This document shows, piece after piece, positions 1-9,885 of a DNA stretch of 64,000 nt. Source of the stretch: an uncultured Bacteroidota bacterium (GTDB lineage Bacteria > Bacteroidota > Bacteroidia > Flavobacteriales_F > PHOS-HE28); contig CADEDY010000013.1 in the NCBI GenBank assembly GCA_902826215.1, forward strand, positions 1-64,000. The letters are read 5' to 3'. Under the pieces are notes generated by a model. That model did no database searches. It had not been told where the DNA came from and was given only the letters and a program-made list of their open reading frames with translations. Position numbers and translations under genes: made by a program. Numbering within the stretch: position 1 is the stretch's first letter; every line of letters starts with the position of its first letter.

Positions 1-1
1 G

Positions 2-1855
2 GGCCTCACCGCTTGTGTGGCGGACTGCAACGGCGACTTCGGCGGAACAGCCTTCTTGGACAACTGCGCAACCTGCGTTGGTGGCAACACGGGCTTGACC
101 GCTTGTGTGCAGGATTGTAATGGTGTATTCGGAGGCACAGCCTTCTTGGACAACTGCGCAACCTGCGTAGGCGGCAACACCGGCCTGACGGCATGTGTGG
201 CTGACTGTAACGGTGTATTCGGTGGAACAGCCTTCCTCGACAACTGCGCAACCTGCGTTGGTGGAAACACCGGCCTGACCGCCTGTGTTGCGGACTGCAA
301 CGGCGACTTCGGTGGAACGGCTCAACCGGGAACGCCATGCGACGACAACAACTCAAACACAACAGGTGATGCCTGGGACTCGAACTGCACATGCATCGGG
401 TCCATCGTGAACTGCACCAGTGAAGCAGGTCCATCCCAGGTCTCATGCGACACCTCGGTTACCCTGGCAGCCTTGGGTGTGGGTGTCTGGAGTGGTCCAT
501 CTCCGATCCAATTCTCCGATATCAGCTCCCCGAACGCAACGATAACATGCATGGTTCCGGGCAGCTATGAACTGACATGGACCGTTAGCATCCCCGGATG
601 CGTATCAACGGATCAGGTCGTCGTGAACTTTCTGGAAACACCGGACGCCTCTTTCAACTTCGCTGAAACGGTGTTCTGCGTGGATGGCGAACCAATGCTC
701 CCGACCACTTCCAGTTCCGGCGGTGAATTCAGCGCGCCGGTCGGCCTGAACATCAACAACGAAACAGGGCAGATCGCTCCAAGTGGAAGTGCACTTGGCA
801 CGTATCTCATCACGCATTCTTTCAATGGAAGCTGCCCTACCAGCGCTTCCCAAACCGTGGTCATTTCCGAAACAATGGACCCGAGTTGGTCCCAGCCAGC
901 GGCCATGTGCGCCAATGAGGCACCCATTCAACTATCCTCGTTGGTTTCTGGAGACCAAGGTGGCATCTGGTCCGGAACAGGTGTTTCGGGAACCACATTC
1001 GACCCCGCTCTTGTTTCGGGATCAACTGAACTGACCTACACCGTCGGTTCAGGGACATGTACCCGCAGTCTTACAGCTAGTTTGCAAGTCATGGACCTTC
1101 CCGTTGCTGATGCTGGTCCGGATACGGCCGTTTGCGGGTTGTCCTATTCGATGGAGGGCGTTCTCGTAGTTGGAACCGGTCTATGGACTTCCTTATCGCC
1201 GATCGTTGTGGAGCCAGATGCGTCGTTGCCGAATGCCCTGATAAGCACGACCGTACCGGGCACCTTCGAACTCGTGTGGACAGTCACACACGAGGGTTGT
1301 ACCGCTCGCGATTCGACCGTCATCACCTTAAGTGATCCCGGCAATAGCCTCACCGTAGATGCAGGACCTGACCAGGACCTGGAGGTGGATCCGAGCACGA
1401 CCCTGAACGCCATTACAAGTGAGGGTGCAAGCATTCAATGGAGCCTGATACAAGGGTCAGGGAATATCGAACAACCCAACTCGGGATCGACCACCGTCGA
1501 CGGACTCGATATCGGCACCAACATCTTCATAGCTACCGTCTCCATCGGCCAATGCATCGGCGCATCAGATACCGTGATGGTTCGCGTCAAGGACTTCTTC
1601 ATCCCACAAGGCTTCTCACCCAATGGTGATGGTGACAATGACCGATTCGAGATCACGGGGATCAGCGCGTACCCGAACAGCGAACTCGTGATCTTCAATC
1701 GCTGGGGCCAGCAGGTGTACGTCTCCCCGGATTACACCAACGATTGGCATGGCCAGTCCAACAATGGTCGCTTGCTTGAGAATGACACCTACTTCTACGT
1801 CCTGAACCTATCTGACGGAACCGCGTACAACGGTTTCGTGGTGATCAAACGATGA
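2..1855 (+). CDS. T9SS-secreted cysteine-rich repeat protein with type B (gliding-motility) C-terminal domain, 5' partial
   Basis: The reading frame is open through the left edge (codons GLTACV at 2-19), so the start lies outside the window; the GTG at 17 is internal to a repeat. The N-terminal visible part is a run of 30-residue Cys/Asp/Gly repeats (core DNCATCVGGNTG) resembling calcium-binding-type repeats of surface proteins. Then come Ig-like or Sec-targeted adhesin-type domains (about residues 130-510), and a C-terminal type B T9SS sorting domain beginning near FSPNGDGDNDRF with the typical FNRWGQQVY and YVLNL motifs. Proteins of this class are exported by the type IX system and often depend on a neighbouring PorP/SprF protein. 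Its stop overlaps the start of exactly such a gene. The cargo's ligand or function cannot be told from sequence. Confidence 0.88.
   Translation, partial: GLTACVADCNGDFGGTAFLDNCATCVGGNTGLTACVQDCNGVFGGTAFLDNCATCVGGNTGLTACVADCNGVFGGTAFLDNCATCVGGNTGLTACVADCNGDFGGTAQPGTPCDDNNSNTTGDAWDSNCTCIGSIVNCTSEAGPSQVSCDTSVTLAALGVGVWSGPSPIQFSDISSPNATITCMVPGSYELTWTVSIPGCVSTDQVVVNFLETPDASFNFAETVFCVDGEPMLPTTSSSGGEFSAPVGLNINNETGQIAPSGSALGTYLITHSFNGSCPTSASQTVVISETMDPSWSQPAAMCANEAPIQLSSLVSGDQGGIWSGTGVSGTTFDPALVSGSTELTYTVGSGTCTRSLTASLQVMDLPVADAGPDTAVCGLSYSMEGVLVVGTGLWTSLSPIVVEPDASLPNALISTTVPGTFELVWTVTHEGCTARDSTVITLSDPGNSLTVDAGPDQDLEVDPSTTLNAITSEGASIQWSLIQGSGNIEQPNSGSTTVDGLDIGTNIFIATVSIGQCIGASDTVMVRVKDFFIPQGFSPNGDGDNDRFEITGISAYPNSELVIFNRWGQQVYVSPDYTNDWHGQSNNGRLLENDTYFYVLNLSDGTAYNGFVVIKR
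20..322 (+). repeat. In-frame 90-bp tandem repeats encoding 30-aa Cys-rich units
   Basis: Near-identical 90-bp units occupy 20-109, 110-199 and 200-289, with a truncated fourth unit at 290-322 and the end of a further unit at 2-19. Differences are few (ADCNGD, QDCNGV, ADCNGV variants). The array continues out of the window to the left. Such near-identity suggests recent expansion or homogenisation, and copy number could vary between strains. Confidence 0.9.
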
Positions 1856-2775
1856 GGAAAACCGGACATATCCTCCTTGTCGTTGCCATGCTCTTTGTGC
1901 AACACCTGATGGGTCAACACTCCCCATTGACAAGCCAATATCTGTTCAACGGGTTGTTGATCAACCCTGCGTATGCGGGAAGTCGTGATGCACTCGCTGC
2001 GAACCTGACCAGTCGACATCAATGGGTCGGGTTAGAAGGAGCACCTGTAACCCAATTCCTGAGCGCTCATGCCCCCATCGCTCGCAGAAAGATCGGATTG
2101 GGCATGATCATCTACAATGACCGTATCGGAGTGAGCCAAGAAACCGGTGTCTTCTCCAACTACGCGTACCGCGTTCGCTTCAAAAAAGGCAAGCTCTCCT
2201 TCGGGATCGGTGCAGGCTTCACCATGTTGCGCAGTCAACTGACCACATTGAACTTGCAACAGAGCACGGACATCTCCTTCTCAGCGAATACACTGAACGC
2301 ACTCCGACCAAACTTCAGCACTGGGGCATACTATTACACCAAGGATTGGTTCGTTGGACTGTCTTCACCATTCCTCATCATCAATCGATACACACCGTCG
2401 AATGATGGATGGTCTATCTCCCAAAGCAAAGGCGACCTTCAGCCCATGCTGACCGGCGGATACGTGTTCAAGCTGTCACACGACGTTAAACTGAAACCCA
2501 CCACCCTGATCCGCTATCGATTGAACAGTGGTATTCAAGCTGACTTGAGCACTAACCTCATCCTGAAGGAAAAGCTCTGGATCGGTGCATCGTACAGAAC
2601 GGGTGATGCGTTCGTAGCTTCATTGGAAGTATTGCCGAGCCCTCAGTGGAGGATCGGATATGCCTACGATATGGGGCTTTCCCGACTTCGCGCATCGCAC
2701 ATGGGTTCGCATGAAGTGATGTTACAATATGAGTTCGGATACCGGATCCGCGTAAAGGACCCACGCTTCTTCTGA
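1852..2775 (+). CDS. PorP/SprF family T9SS outer-membrane protein
   Basis: This 307-residue protein begins with a signal peptide ending near LMGQ and then shows the family opening (SQYLFNGLLINPAYAG), followed by beta-strand-rich repeats ending in an aromatic C-terminus. PorP/SprF proteins are outer-membrane proteins that assist secretion or surface anchoring of type B T9SS cargo; SprF is needed for SprB in Flavobacterium johnsoniae. The ATG overlaps the stop of the upstream cargo gene (ATGA at 1852-1855), so the two are translationally coupled. The downstream gene overlaps in turn. The specific pairing with the upstream cargo is inferred from position. Confidence 0.92.
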   Translation: MRKTGHILLVVAMLFVQHLMGQHSPLTSQYLFNGLLINPAYAGSRDALAANLTSRHQWVGLEGAPVTQFLSAHAPIARRKIGLGMIIYNDRIGVSQETGVFSNYAYRVRFKKGKLSFGIGAGFTMLRSQLTTLNLQQSTDISFSANTLNALRPNFSTGAYYYTKDWFVGLSSPFLIINRYTPSNDGWSISQSKGDLQPMLTGGYVFKLSHDVKLKPTTLIRYRLNSGIQADLSTNLILKEKLWIGASYRTGDAFVASLEVLPSPQWRIGYAYDMGLSRLRASHMGSHEVMLQYEFGYRIRVKDPRFF

Positions 2776-4967
2776 TGCTAAGAAACGCGATCATAGCACT
2801 CTTTCTAGGCCTCGCCTCCTCTACTTTGGGGCAGCTGATCCATGAGGTGACCCCGATCAACCTGGGCGACCAAGCGGAGGATTACGCCCCCGTTCTGCTC
2901 GACTCCGGGTTCGTGATGTGTTCGATCCGTGAAACGGATGCCACCATCGCGTTCAAGAATGCCGACACTGGAAAACCACTTGCCGATCTCTATTGGGTTC
3001 CGCTCAAGAATGACATGCCTGGAACTCCAGTGCTATTGAGCGCGAACTTGGCAACGCCGGTGAACGAAGGGCCTGCGACATTCACGGAAAATGGTCGAAC
3101 GATCTGCTTCACACGCAACGTCGTACTTCCAAAGAAACTTTCGAACCTCAAGGCTTCGAATTCTCAATTGGGCCTTTTCTTCTCAACGTTGGAGAATGAT
3201 GTGTGGTCCTTACCCCAGCCATTCGAACACAATTCCACCAAATTCTCGATGATGCATCCGGCATTCAGCTCGGACGGCAACATCTTGATCTTCGCCAGTG
3301 ACATGCCCGGCGGCGAAGGTGGTGTTGACCTCTACCGTAGTGAACGAACAGCGAGCGGCTGGAGCCAACCAACCAATCTCGGACCATCGATCAACAGCCC
3401 ATCGAACGAGGCATTCCCAACCTTCGGTCCGAACGAATTGCTCTACTTCTCCAGCGACCGGTCAGGTGGAATGGGAAAACTGGACATCTATGTTTCTGAA
3501 TCGACCAAGGGCGATTGGACCTCCCCTACCGCTTTGCCGACACCGATCAACTCAACCGGGAATGATCTTGGGCTGACGGCTCGTGGCGATGGCTACTCGG
3601 GATACTTCAGCACGAACAGAACAGGCGTCGACCGCATCTTCTTTTGGAAGAAGACCGTGCCGAAGTTCCGCGAATGCACACCACAAGAGCCCAACAACTA
3701 TTGCTACAGCTTCAAGGCCAAACCCCATGCCGCAACCTCATCACTCCCACTCGACCACGTTTGGGAATTGGGTGATGGTGAACGGGTTGTCGGTGGTCGA
3801 GTTGATCATTGCTACACCGAACCAGGGACGTATACCGTTAGGTCCCTGCTCGTTGACCGCAAGACCGGTGCGGTGTTCTACGAACTGAAGAAGCAGGAAC
3901 TGATCATCGCGGACAACAGACAGGCATGGGTGAGTGCGCCCGATACCGTCCGCACGGGCCGGACGCTTGCACTTGACGCATTGCGCAGCCACGTACCCGA
4001 TATGGCCATTGCTGAATACCATTGGGACCTCGGTAACGGAACCACGATGATGGGTGACCGCATCCACTATACCTACAAAGTACCAGGCGTGTATGAAGTG
4101 AAGCTCGACGTGATCTCCCGCCCGAATGAGACCGGGTTGATCACCAATCAATGCAACAGCCGGAAAGTGATCGTGATGGATCGTTTCCGCGACCAAGAAG
4201 ACTTGACGGTCGTTGCGACGTATCAAGACGCCATGGGCCTTACCCACAGCTTCGAGTATCAAGAACTTCCATTCGACGCGAGTGGGCTTGAAGCAGATGG
4301 TTTCGCAGATGCCACTTTCTCCGTGGAACTCTTCGCCTCCAAGGAACGGGTGAGCTTGGACGATCCGAAGTTCACTGAGGTGCGCAAGCTCTACCGTGTG
4401 GTGGAGCATTTCGACCCGGAGCGCGGAGTGTATACCTACTCAGTCGGCGAGACAAGTGATATGGACGAGTTGTACAAGATCTTCAAGAAGGTGAAGGAAT
4501 TGCAGTTCCTTGATGCAGAAGTGCACCAATTGCAGGAGGAGAAACTTATCGATCTGAGCAGGCTCGACTTCACCTCCATCGAAGAATTGAACCACTCCAA
4601 GGTGAGCACCAATGCGATCCACTTCGCATACAACAGTGCTGAGCTGGAAACCGGCACCAATGAGGTCTTGGAGCAGCTCATCGGTCTGCTTCGCCAGCAC
4701 CCCGAATTGAAGCTGATCATCGAAGCACACACGGACGATGTCGGCAGTCGTTCGTACAACTTCGACCTCTCCCAACAGCGTGCGCAAACCGTTCGTGCCT
4801 ACTTGGAAGCTCACGATATCTCAGCGGATCGCTTACTGCCGATCGGTCATGGAAAGAACCAACCCATCGCGTCGAACAAGACGGAAGAAGGTCGGAGCCA
4901 GAACCGTCGCGTGGAGTTCCGAATGACGGTGAACGACGACCAACAGGCGTTCGAGAAGACGCGTTGA
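2775..4967 (+). CDS. OmpA-family protein with PD40 repeats and PKD domains (PorE-like)
   Basis: This 730-residue protein has a signal peptide (to about residue 18), PD40/WD40-like beta-propeller segments around residues 150-290 (DGNILIFASDMPGGEGGVDL, FSSDRSGGMGKLDIY), two PKD-like domains (WELGDGERV and WDLGNGTTM), and a C-terminal OmpA peptidoglycan-binding domain from about residue 615 (EAHTDDVGSRSYNFDLSQQRA and NRRVEFRM). The architecture resembles PorE, the peptidoglycan-tethering component of T9SS, although TPRs are not evident here. The start ATG at 2775 shares an A with the preceding TGA, so it is the third member of a coupled cargo-PorP-OmpA unit. It probably sits in the periplasm and anchors its partner to the cell wall; this is inference. 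Confidence 0.88.
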   Translation: MLRNAIIALFLGLASSTLGQLIHEVTPINLGDQAEDYAPVLLDSGFVMCSIRETDATIAFKNADTGKPLADLYWVPLKNDMPGTPVLLSANLATPVNEGPATFTENGRTICFTRNVVLPKKLSNLKASNSQLGLFFSTLENDVWSLPQPFEHNSTKFSMMHPAFSSDGNILIFASDMPGGEGGVDLYRSERTASGWSQPTNLGPSINSPSNEAFPTFGPNELLYFSSDRSGGMGKLDIYVSESTKGDWTSPTALPTPINSTGNDLGLTARGDGYSGYFSTNRTGVDRIFFWKKTVPKFRECTPQEPNNYCYSFKAKPHAATSSLPLDHVWELGDGERVVGGRVDHCYTEPGTYTVRSLLVDRKTGAVFYELKKQELIIADNRQAWVSAPDTVRTGRTLALDALRSHVPDMAIAEYHWDLGNGTTMMGDRIHYTYKVPGVYEVKLDVISRPNETGLITNQCNSRKVIVMDRFRDQEDLTVVATYQDAMGLTHSFEYQELPFDASGLEADGFADATFSVELFASKERVSLDDPKFTEVRKLYRVVEHFDPERGVYTYSVGETSDMDELYKIFKKVKELQFLDAEVHQLQEEKLIDLSRLDFTSIEELNHSKVSTNAIHFAYNSAELETGTNEVLEQLIGLLRQHPELKLIIEAHTDDVGSRSYNFDLSQQRAQTVRAYLEAHDISADRLLPIGHGKNQPIASNKTEEGRSQNRRVEFRMTVNDDQQAFEKTR

Positions 4968-5003
4968 CCCTCACGCATCGGGCAAAGTGGTTGTCGAGGA
5001 AGC

Positions 5004-5024
5004 TCAGTTAGCTTACCTAACTGA
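5004..5024. promoter_or_regulatory. Perfect 8-bp hairpin between the two T9SS modules
   Basis: TCAGTTAG at 5004-5011 pairs perfectly with CTAACTGA at 5017-5024 around a 5-nt loop. It lies between the stop at 4967 and the GTG at 5081. No T-run follows, so it is not a classic intrinsic terminator. It could attenuate transcription or stabilise an RNA end between the modules. Confidence 0.45.
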
Positions 5025-5080
5025 CATGGTCGGATCTTCAAGCGACAGCGCGAGATCACCCAGTCGATACCTTAGCGTTC

Positions 5081-8000
5081 GTGCAACGCGCTCTCCTCCG
5101 GTCATTTCTTATACTTGCCATCGGCAGTTGCGGATCGCTCGTGCATGCTCAACAGCCACTCTCCTTCATTCAGAACCGTGGGCAATGGCCTCAGCCTGTG
5201 ACCTTCCGGGCTGAAGCATCCGGCGCAACGATCTGGCTCGAAGAAGGAGCCGTTCTGATCGACCGCTTCGATCTTTCAGCGATGCGTTCCATCGCCCATG
5301 CGCACACAGCCACGACAAGAACCAGCCCTTCCCGGTCCGTCGGCCACCACGCATTCCGCTTACGTTTCATCGAGGCCAATAAGCATCCGGTCAATGAACC
5401 CCTCGGAGTGCGACCAGGTGCTTTCAGCTATTTCATAGGAGATGACCCCAAGTACTGGGCGAGCAACGCACATGCCTTCAACGCGGTGTTGCAGAAAGAC
5501 ATCTATGGTGGTATCGACCTGCGCTTACGCGTCACAGGTAACAACTTGAAGTACGACCTCTTGATCGCACCACATGCGGACCCGGAACTGATCCGATTCA
5601 CCTATGATGGAACCGATGGCCTGGACCTTCAACCGGACCGACTGAGCCTCCAAACCTCGCTTGGCATGATAAACGAGCACATACCGCTTGCTTATCAAGA
5701 GATCGATGGAAGGCGTGTGAGTATCCCGTGCACCTATCGCGCAGTCGGAGAACACATCGGATTCCATTTGGGCGAATATGACCGGAACCTGCCCTTGGTG
5801 ATCGACCCAACGCTCAACTTCAGCACCTACTCCGGATCCACGGCCAACAACTTCGGATACACAGCGACATTTGACCGGGATGGCTTCCTGTACAGTGGTA
5901 GCACGGCATTCGGACAAGGCTATCCCATAACGTTGGGTGCATATCAAGTGACGCACGCTGGCGGTGATGGACTCTTCAGCGGAACGGACATCGCGCTGAC
6001 CAAGTACGATACGACGGGGACGTTCCTCATCTGGAGCACCTATCTCGGCGGAAGTAGCGATGAATTGCCGCACAGCTTGGTGGTGAATGAGAACGACGAG
6101 CTCTTCGTTTATGGCACCACGAGCTCACCCAATTTCCCGACAACGGCCAACGCGATCGACGCAACATTCAATGGTGGACCTGCAGTGGATCTCACCAATG
6201 GCCTAGGCGCAGATATGCCGAATGGAGTGGATATGATCGTTGCGAGACTTGGTCAGGACGGATCGCAGTTACTCGCGAGCACGTACTTGGGTGGATCCAA
6301 TACCGATGGGCTCAATACTGCGGCTGGTCTCAAATTCAATTACGCGGACGAGGTGCGCGGGGAGGTCCTTCTGGATGCGAATGACAACGTGTACGTCGCT
6401 AGCTGCACGGCTTCACCGAACATGCCGGTATCCTCGAACGCGCTGCAATCGACCTTCGGAGGAGGAGGACAGGACGGAGTTCTCTTCAAACTTGATGCAT
6501 CGCTCACGACGATCATTTGGGGCACCTACTTCGGTGGTTCCGCAGCAGATGCCGTCTACAACATCGAGTTGAACGATGCCGGTGATATCTACCTCGCCGG
6601 CGGGACGCGCAGCACTGACTTGAGCATCACATCAAATGCACTCCAAACCACGTTCCAAGGTGGAAACGCCGATGGATTCATTGCATTGATAGATGCCAAT
6701 GGGAACACGCTCAACGCGGCGACCTATTTCGGCACTTCCGGCTACGACCAATGCTACTTCACTGATCTGGATCAAGAGGGGAATGTGTACCTCTTCGGCC
6801 AAACAAATGCACCCGGGACCGCTCTGATCCAGAACGCGTCATACAATATCCCGAACTCGGGTCAATTCATCACAAAGCTGGACGCCGGATTGACCACCAC
6901 ACTCATCAGCACCCGGTTCGGGCAAGGTGACGGACAGCCGGATATCTCCCCCACTGCGTTCCTGGTCGACTACTGCGACAAGATCTACGTAAGTGGCTGG
7001 GGCAGCGCCATCCAAGGCGGAACCTTGAGCACGACCGGAATGGCGGTTACCCCTGACGGGTACCAACTCACCACCGATGGCAACGACTTCTACCTCGCCG
7101 TCTTCGATATCGACCTGAGCGCGTTGTACTATGGGACCTATTTCGGCGGGAACATCAGCGCAGAGCATGTGGATGGCGGAACGAGTCGCTTCGACCGACG
7201 AGGGCGCGTTTACCAGAGCGTATGTGCCGGTTGTGGTGGCCATTCCGATTTCCCGATACAACCGGTACCGGGTGCCTGGAGCCCGACGAACAACAGCGGC
7301 TTCTGTAACAATGGTGTTTTCAAGTTCGACTTCGACTTCCCGATCGTGGTCGCTGAATTCAACTCATCGATCGATTGCCTGCCCGACCCTGTGAATTTCA
7401 GCAACACCAGCTTTGGAGCGAGCTCGTACAGTTGGAACTTCGGCGATGGCACCACGAGTTCTGCGACTTCTCCGAGTCACGTATTTCCCGGCCCCGGTGT
7501 GTATACGGTCACACTGATCGCTACCAATGCCATCACGTGCAACCACAGTGATACGACAGCTCGGCAAGTGGTCGTGCTCGGCGCTGGTGAATACGCTCTT
7601 CCTGACACGAGCATCTGTGCGGGCGGAAGTGTCCAGATCGGCGTGCTGCCTATTTCGAGTGCTGGAGTGACCTATCAATGGACCCCAATAGCTGGACTGA
7701 GCAACCCAAGCGTAGCAAACCCGATCGCTACACCGCTGCAAACAATTACGTACACTTTGACGATAAGCAATGGGGCCTGCTCAAGCACCGCTGAACAACT
7801 CGTTTCCCTGGCCGAAGGAACGATCGATGCAGGCCCGGACCAGGTCCTTTGCGGCCCAGCGTCGTCAGGGATCTTGACCGCCACTGGCTTCGGATCGGTG
7901 GAACGTTTCCAATGGTCGACATCGCGCTTATTCAGCGATACGCTCAACGCCCCGCTCACTGATAGCACAGCTCAGATCACCCCTGCATCCAGTGCTTGGT

Positions 8001-8830
8001 ATTACGTCCGTCAGTTGGACAATGCCTGCCCTGTCATGGACAGCGTTCTCATGCAGGTCTCCCTGTCCGCTCCGAGCTTGCTTGCAACGAACCTCATTTG
8101 CTCGAACGACACCGCCCGACTTGAACTTCTGGGGATCGATCTGGGATCGACCATCATCTGGCAACCCGATGAAGACATCCTGATCGGCCAAGGAACTACC
8201 GAGGCTCTGGTAACTCCAACGGAGACCATGACCTACGGCGTTGAAGTGACTTCGCCTTTGGGATGCACATGGTCCGGCACGACGACCGTGACCGTTTCAC
8301 CATTGGATGGGAACACCGTACTGGCTGCTGCAACGCCGACCGTTGTGCTTGCCGGAGAGTCGGTTCAATTGCAAGCGTTCCCCATGAATGCACCCTCGTA
8401 TTCGTGGTCACCTGCGAATCTGCTAGATGACCCACTGATCGACGCCCCTGTTGCGACGGTACAGACCAGCACCACATTCACCGTCACGGTATCGGACGGG
8501 ATCTGCACCAAGGACGCGCAGGTTCCTGTTGAAGTGCATGACCTCCTCTGTGCGGACCCTGACATCTTCGTACCGAATACGTTCACGCCGAATGGCGATG
8601 GGAACAATGATGTGCTCTTCGTTCGCGGTCGGTTAATCGCAACGCTGGACTTCAAGCTCTTCGATCGTTGGGGTGAGTTGATCTTCGAAACCACGGATCC
8701 GAATATTGGATGGGACGGGACCTTCGAAGGTCGAGCGGTGGATCCTGCTGTATTCGTGTACCACCTTACCGCCTACTGTATCGATGGGCAGCGTTATTTC
8801 ACGAAAGGGAACGTGACCGTTGGGCGATGA
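5081..8830 (+). CDS. Large T9SS-secreted protein: DUF7948, SBBP beta-propeller, PKD, type B C-terminal domain
   Basis: This 1249-residue protein starts at a GTG, chosen because it opens a clear signal peptide (LLRSFLILAIGSCGSLVHAQ) and because an in-frame stop lies upstream at 5018. The N-terminal domain (about 25-250) has the FIQNRGQWP and PLVIDPTLNFSTYSG signatures of the DUF7948 family. SBBP-type propeller blades follow, with repeated STYLGGS or TYFGGS motifs to about residue 730. Then comes a PKD domain (WNFGDGTTSSATSPSHVF), Ig-like segments, and a type B T9SS sorting domain at the end (TFTPNGDGNNDV, LFDRWGELIF). It is probably exported to the surface or medium through T9SS. It overlaps a PorP/SprF gene downstream, mirroring the first module. 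Confidence 0.9.
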   Translation: MQRALLRSFLILAIGSCGSLVHAQQPLSFIQNRGQWPQPVTFRAEASGATIWLEEGAVLIDRFDLSAMRSIAHAHTATTRTSPSRSVGHHAFRLRFIEANKHPVNEPLGVRPGAFSYFIGDDPKYWASNAHAFNAVLQKDIYGGIDLRLRVTGNNLKYDLLIAPHADPELIRFTYDGTDGLDLQPDRLSLQTSLGMINEHIPLAYQEIDGRRVSIPCTYRAVGEHIGFHLGEYDRNLPLVIDPTLNFSTYSGSTANNFGYTATFDRDGFLYSGSTAFGQGYPITLGAYQVTHAGGDGLFSGTDIALTKYDTTGTFLIWSTYLGGSSDELPHSLVVNENDELFVYGTTSSPNFPTTANAIDATFNGGPAVDLTNGLGADMPNGVDMIVARLGQDGSQLLASTYLGGSNTDGLNTAAGLKFNYADEVRGEVLLDANDNVYVASCTASPNMPVSSNALQSTFGGGGQDGVLFKLDASLTTIIWGTYFGGSAADAVYNIELNDAGDIYLAGGTRSTDLSITSNALQTTFQGGNADGFIALIDANGNTLNAATYFGTSGYDQCYFTDLDQEGNVYLFGQTNAPGTALIQNASYNIPNSGQFITKLDAGLTTTLISTRFGQGDGQPDISPTAFLVDYCDKIYVSGWGSAIQGGTLSTTGMAVTPDGYQLTTDGNDFYLAVFDIDLSALYYGTYFGGNISAEHVDGGTSRFDRRGRVYQSVCAGCGGHSDFPIQPVPGAWSPTNNSGFCNNGVFKFDFDFPIVVAEFNSSIDCLPDPVNFSNTSFGASSYSWNFGDGTTSSATSPSHVFPGPGVYTVTLIATNAITCNHSDTTARQVVVLGAGEYALPDTSICAGGSVQIGVLPISSAGVTYQWTPIAGLSNPSVANPIATPLQTITYTLTISNGACSSTAEQLVSLAEGTIDAGPDQVLCGPASSGILTATGFGSVERFQWSTSRLFSDTLNAPLTDSTAQITPASSAWYYVRQLDNACPVMDSVLMQVSLSAPSLLATNLICSNDTARLELLGIDLGSTIIWQPDEDILIGQGTTEALVTPTETMTYGVEVTSPLGCTWSGTTTVTVSPLDGNTVLAAATPTVVLAGESVQLQAFPMNAPSYSWSPANLLDDPLIDAPVATVQTSTTFTVTVSDGICTKDAQVPVEVHDLLCADPDIFVPNTFTPNGDGNNDVLFVRGRLIATLDFKLFDRWGELIFETTDPNIGWDGTFEGRAVDPAVFVYHLTAYCIDGQRYFTKGNVTVGR

Positions 8831-9885
8831 GTTTGCCGATCAAGACCGAGCGATCGAAGCGTGCGCACGTTTCCCAGTTCTTGGGAATGATCCACGTCGC
8901 GTTAATGGTTACGTCCTCGCTTCCATTGTTCGCGCAGGACATCCACTTCTCCCAATTCTTCAATGCGCCGCAGGCCTTGGGACCGGGCACCATCGGTGGC
9001 TTCGATGGGGACTACCGTTTCAATGGGATCTACCGGCAACAATGGCGTGCGGTCTCCATTCCCTACCGCACGTTCGCTTTCGGTGCAGATGCTGCGAATG
9101 CGGCTGGCATCAAAGGGCTCGGGTTGGGCGCTTGGCTCTACAACGATCGCGCAGGTGACAGCCGATTGAACCAATTTCATTTCAGTTTCGGGTCCAGCTG
9201 GACCCAGCACTTCGGGGCGGAAAAGGAACACGCACTTACCGGTGGCGCGCAATTCGGTATCACCTCCATCACCCTGGATCCTTCGGCGCTCACCTTCGAC
9301 AGTCAATACAACGGTTTCTACTTCGACCCGGACCTCGGAACCGGTGAACAATTCGCGCGAAGCAGCATGGTGCATCCGGACCTGCACCTGGGTGGGGTGT
9401 ATCGATATCACCCTGAAGCGCGAACCGAGCTGCAGCTGGGCGTGGGCTTGTTCAACTTGACACACCCGGCGATCGGTTTCCTCGGCGGGCCTGGAGTTCC
9501 ACTGGACCAGCGCACCACCGTGCATGCCAAGGCACAGTTCCCGATAGCAACCAAACTGGACCTCTTGCCCATGTTCCAGTACATGACGCAAGGGACATTC
9601 AATGAATTGGACCTTGGTGCGAATCTGCGCTACATCCTGTTGGATCGTTATGGACTCAACCGAGCGCTGCAATTCGGAGCCCATTATCGCGCTGCGGATG
9701 CCGGCTACCTATACGCTGGGGTGGAATACGATGACTGGACATTCGGATTGAGCTACGACATCAACACCAGCGACCTCGTGCCGGCAAGTCGCAATCGGGG
9801 CGCGATCGAATTCACGGCCATCCGGATCCTGCGCAAGCATCCGGCGATCCCGGTCCGCTTCAAAGCTTGTCCAACACAGATCTGA
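8827..9885 (+). CDS. PorP/SprF family T9SS outer-membrane protein (second copy)
   Basis: This 352-residue protein starts at the ATG at 8827, overlapping the upstream stop as ATGA. A longer in-frame ORF from 8710 exists but would lie inside the preceding gene. The signal peptide ends near SSLPLFAQ, and the mature part begins DIHFSQFFNAPQALGPGTIG, the PorP/SprF family opening. The rest alternates hydrophobic beta strands typical of an outer-membrane barrel. It differs considerably from the PorP/SprF at 1852, so the two modules look like ancient paralogues rather than a recent duplication. It probably helps export or anchoring of the protein encoded at 5081. Confidence 0.9.
   Translation: MSLPIKTERSKRAHVSQFLGMIHVALMVTSSLPLFAQDIHFSQFFNAPQALGPGTIGGFDGDYRFNGIYRQQWRAVSIPYRTFAFGADAANAAGIKGLGLGAWLYNDRAGDSRLNQFHFSFGSSWTQHFGAEKEHALTGGAQFGITSITLDPSALTFDSQYNGFYFDPDLGTGEQFARSSMVHPDLHLGGVYRYHPEARTELQLGVGLFNLTHPAIGFLGGPGVPLDQRTTVHAKAQFPIATKLDLLPMFQYMTQGTFNELDLGANLRYILLDRYGLNRALQFGAHYRAADAGYLYAGVEYDDWTFGLSYDINTSDLVPASRNRGAIEFTAIRILRKHPAIPVRFKACPTQI

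Noticed and set aside
20-322. CRISPR array
   Set aside because: Repeats are contiguous 90-bp coding units without spacers and are translated within a secreted protein.
8710-8826. N-terminal extension of the second PorP/SprF protein
   Set aside because: It lies inside the sorting domain of the preceding cargo gene, and the signal peptide starts after the ATG at 8827.
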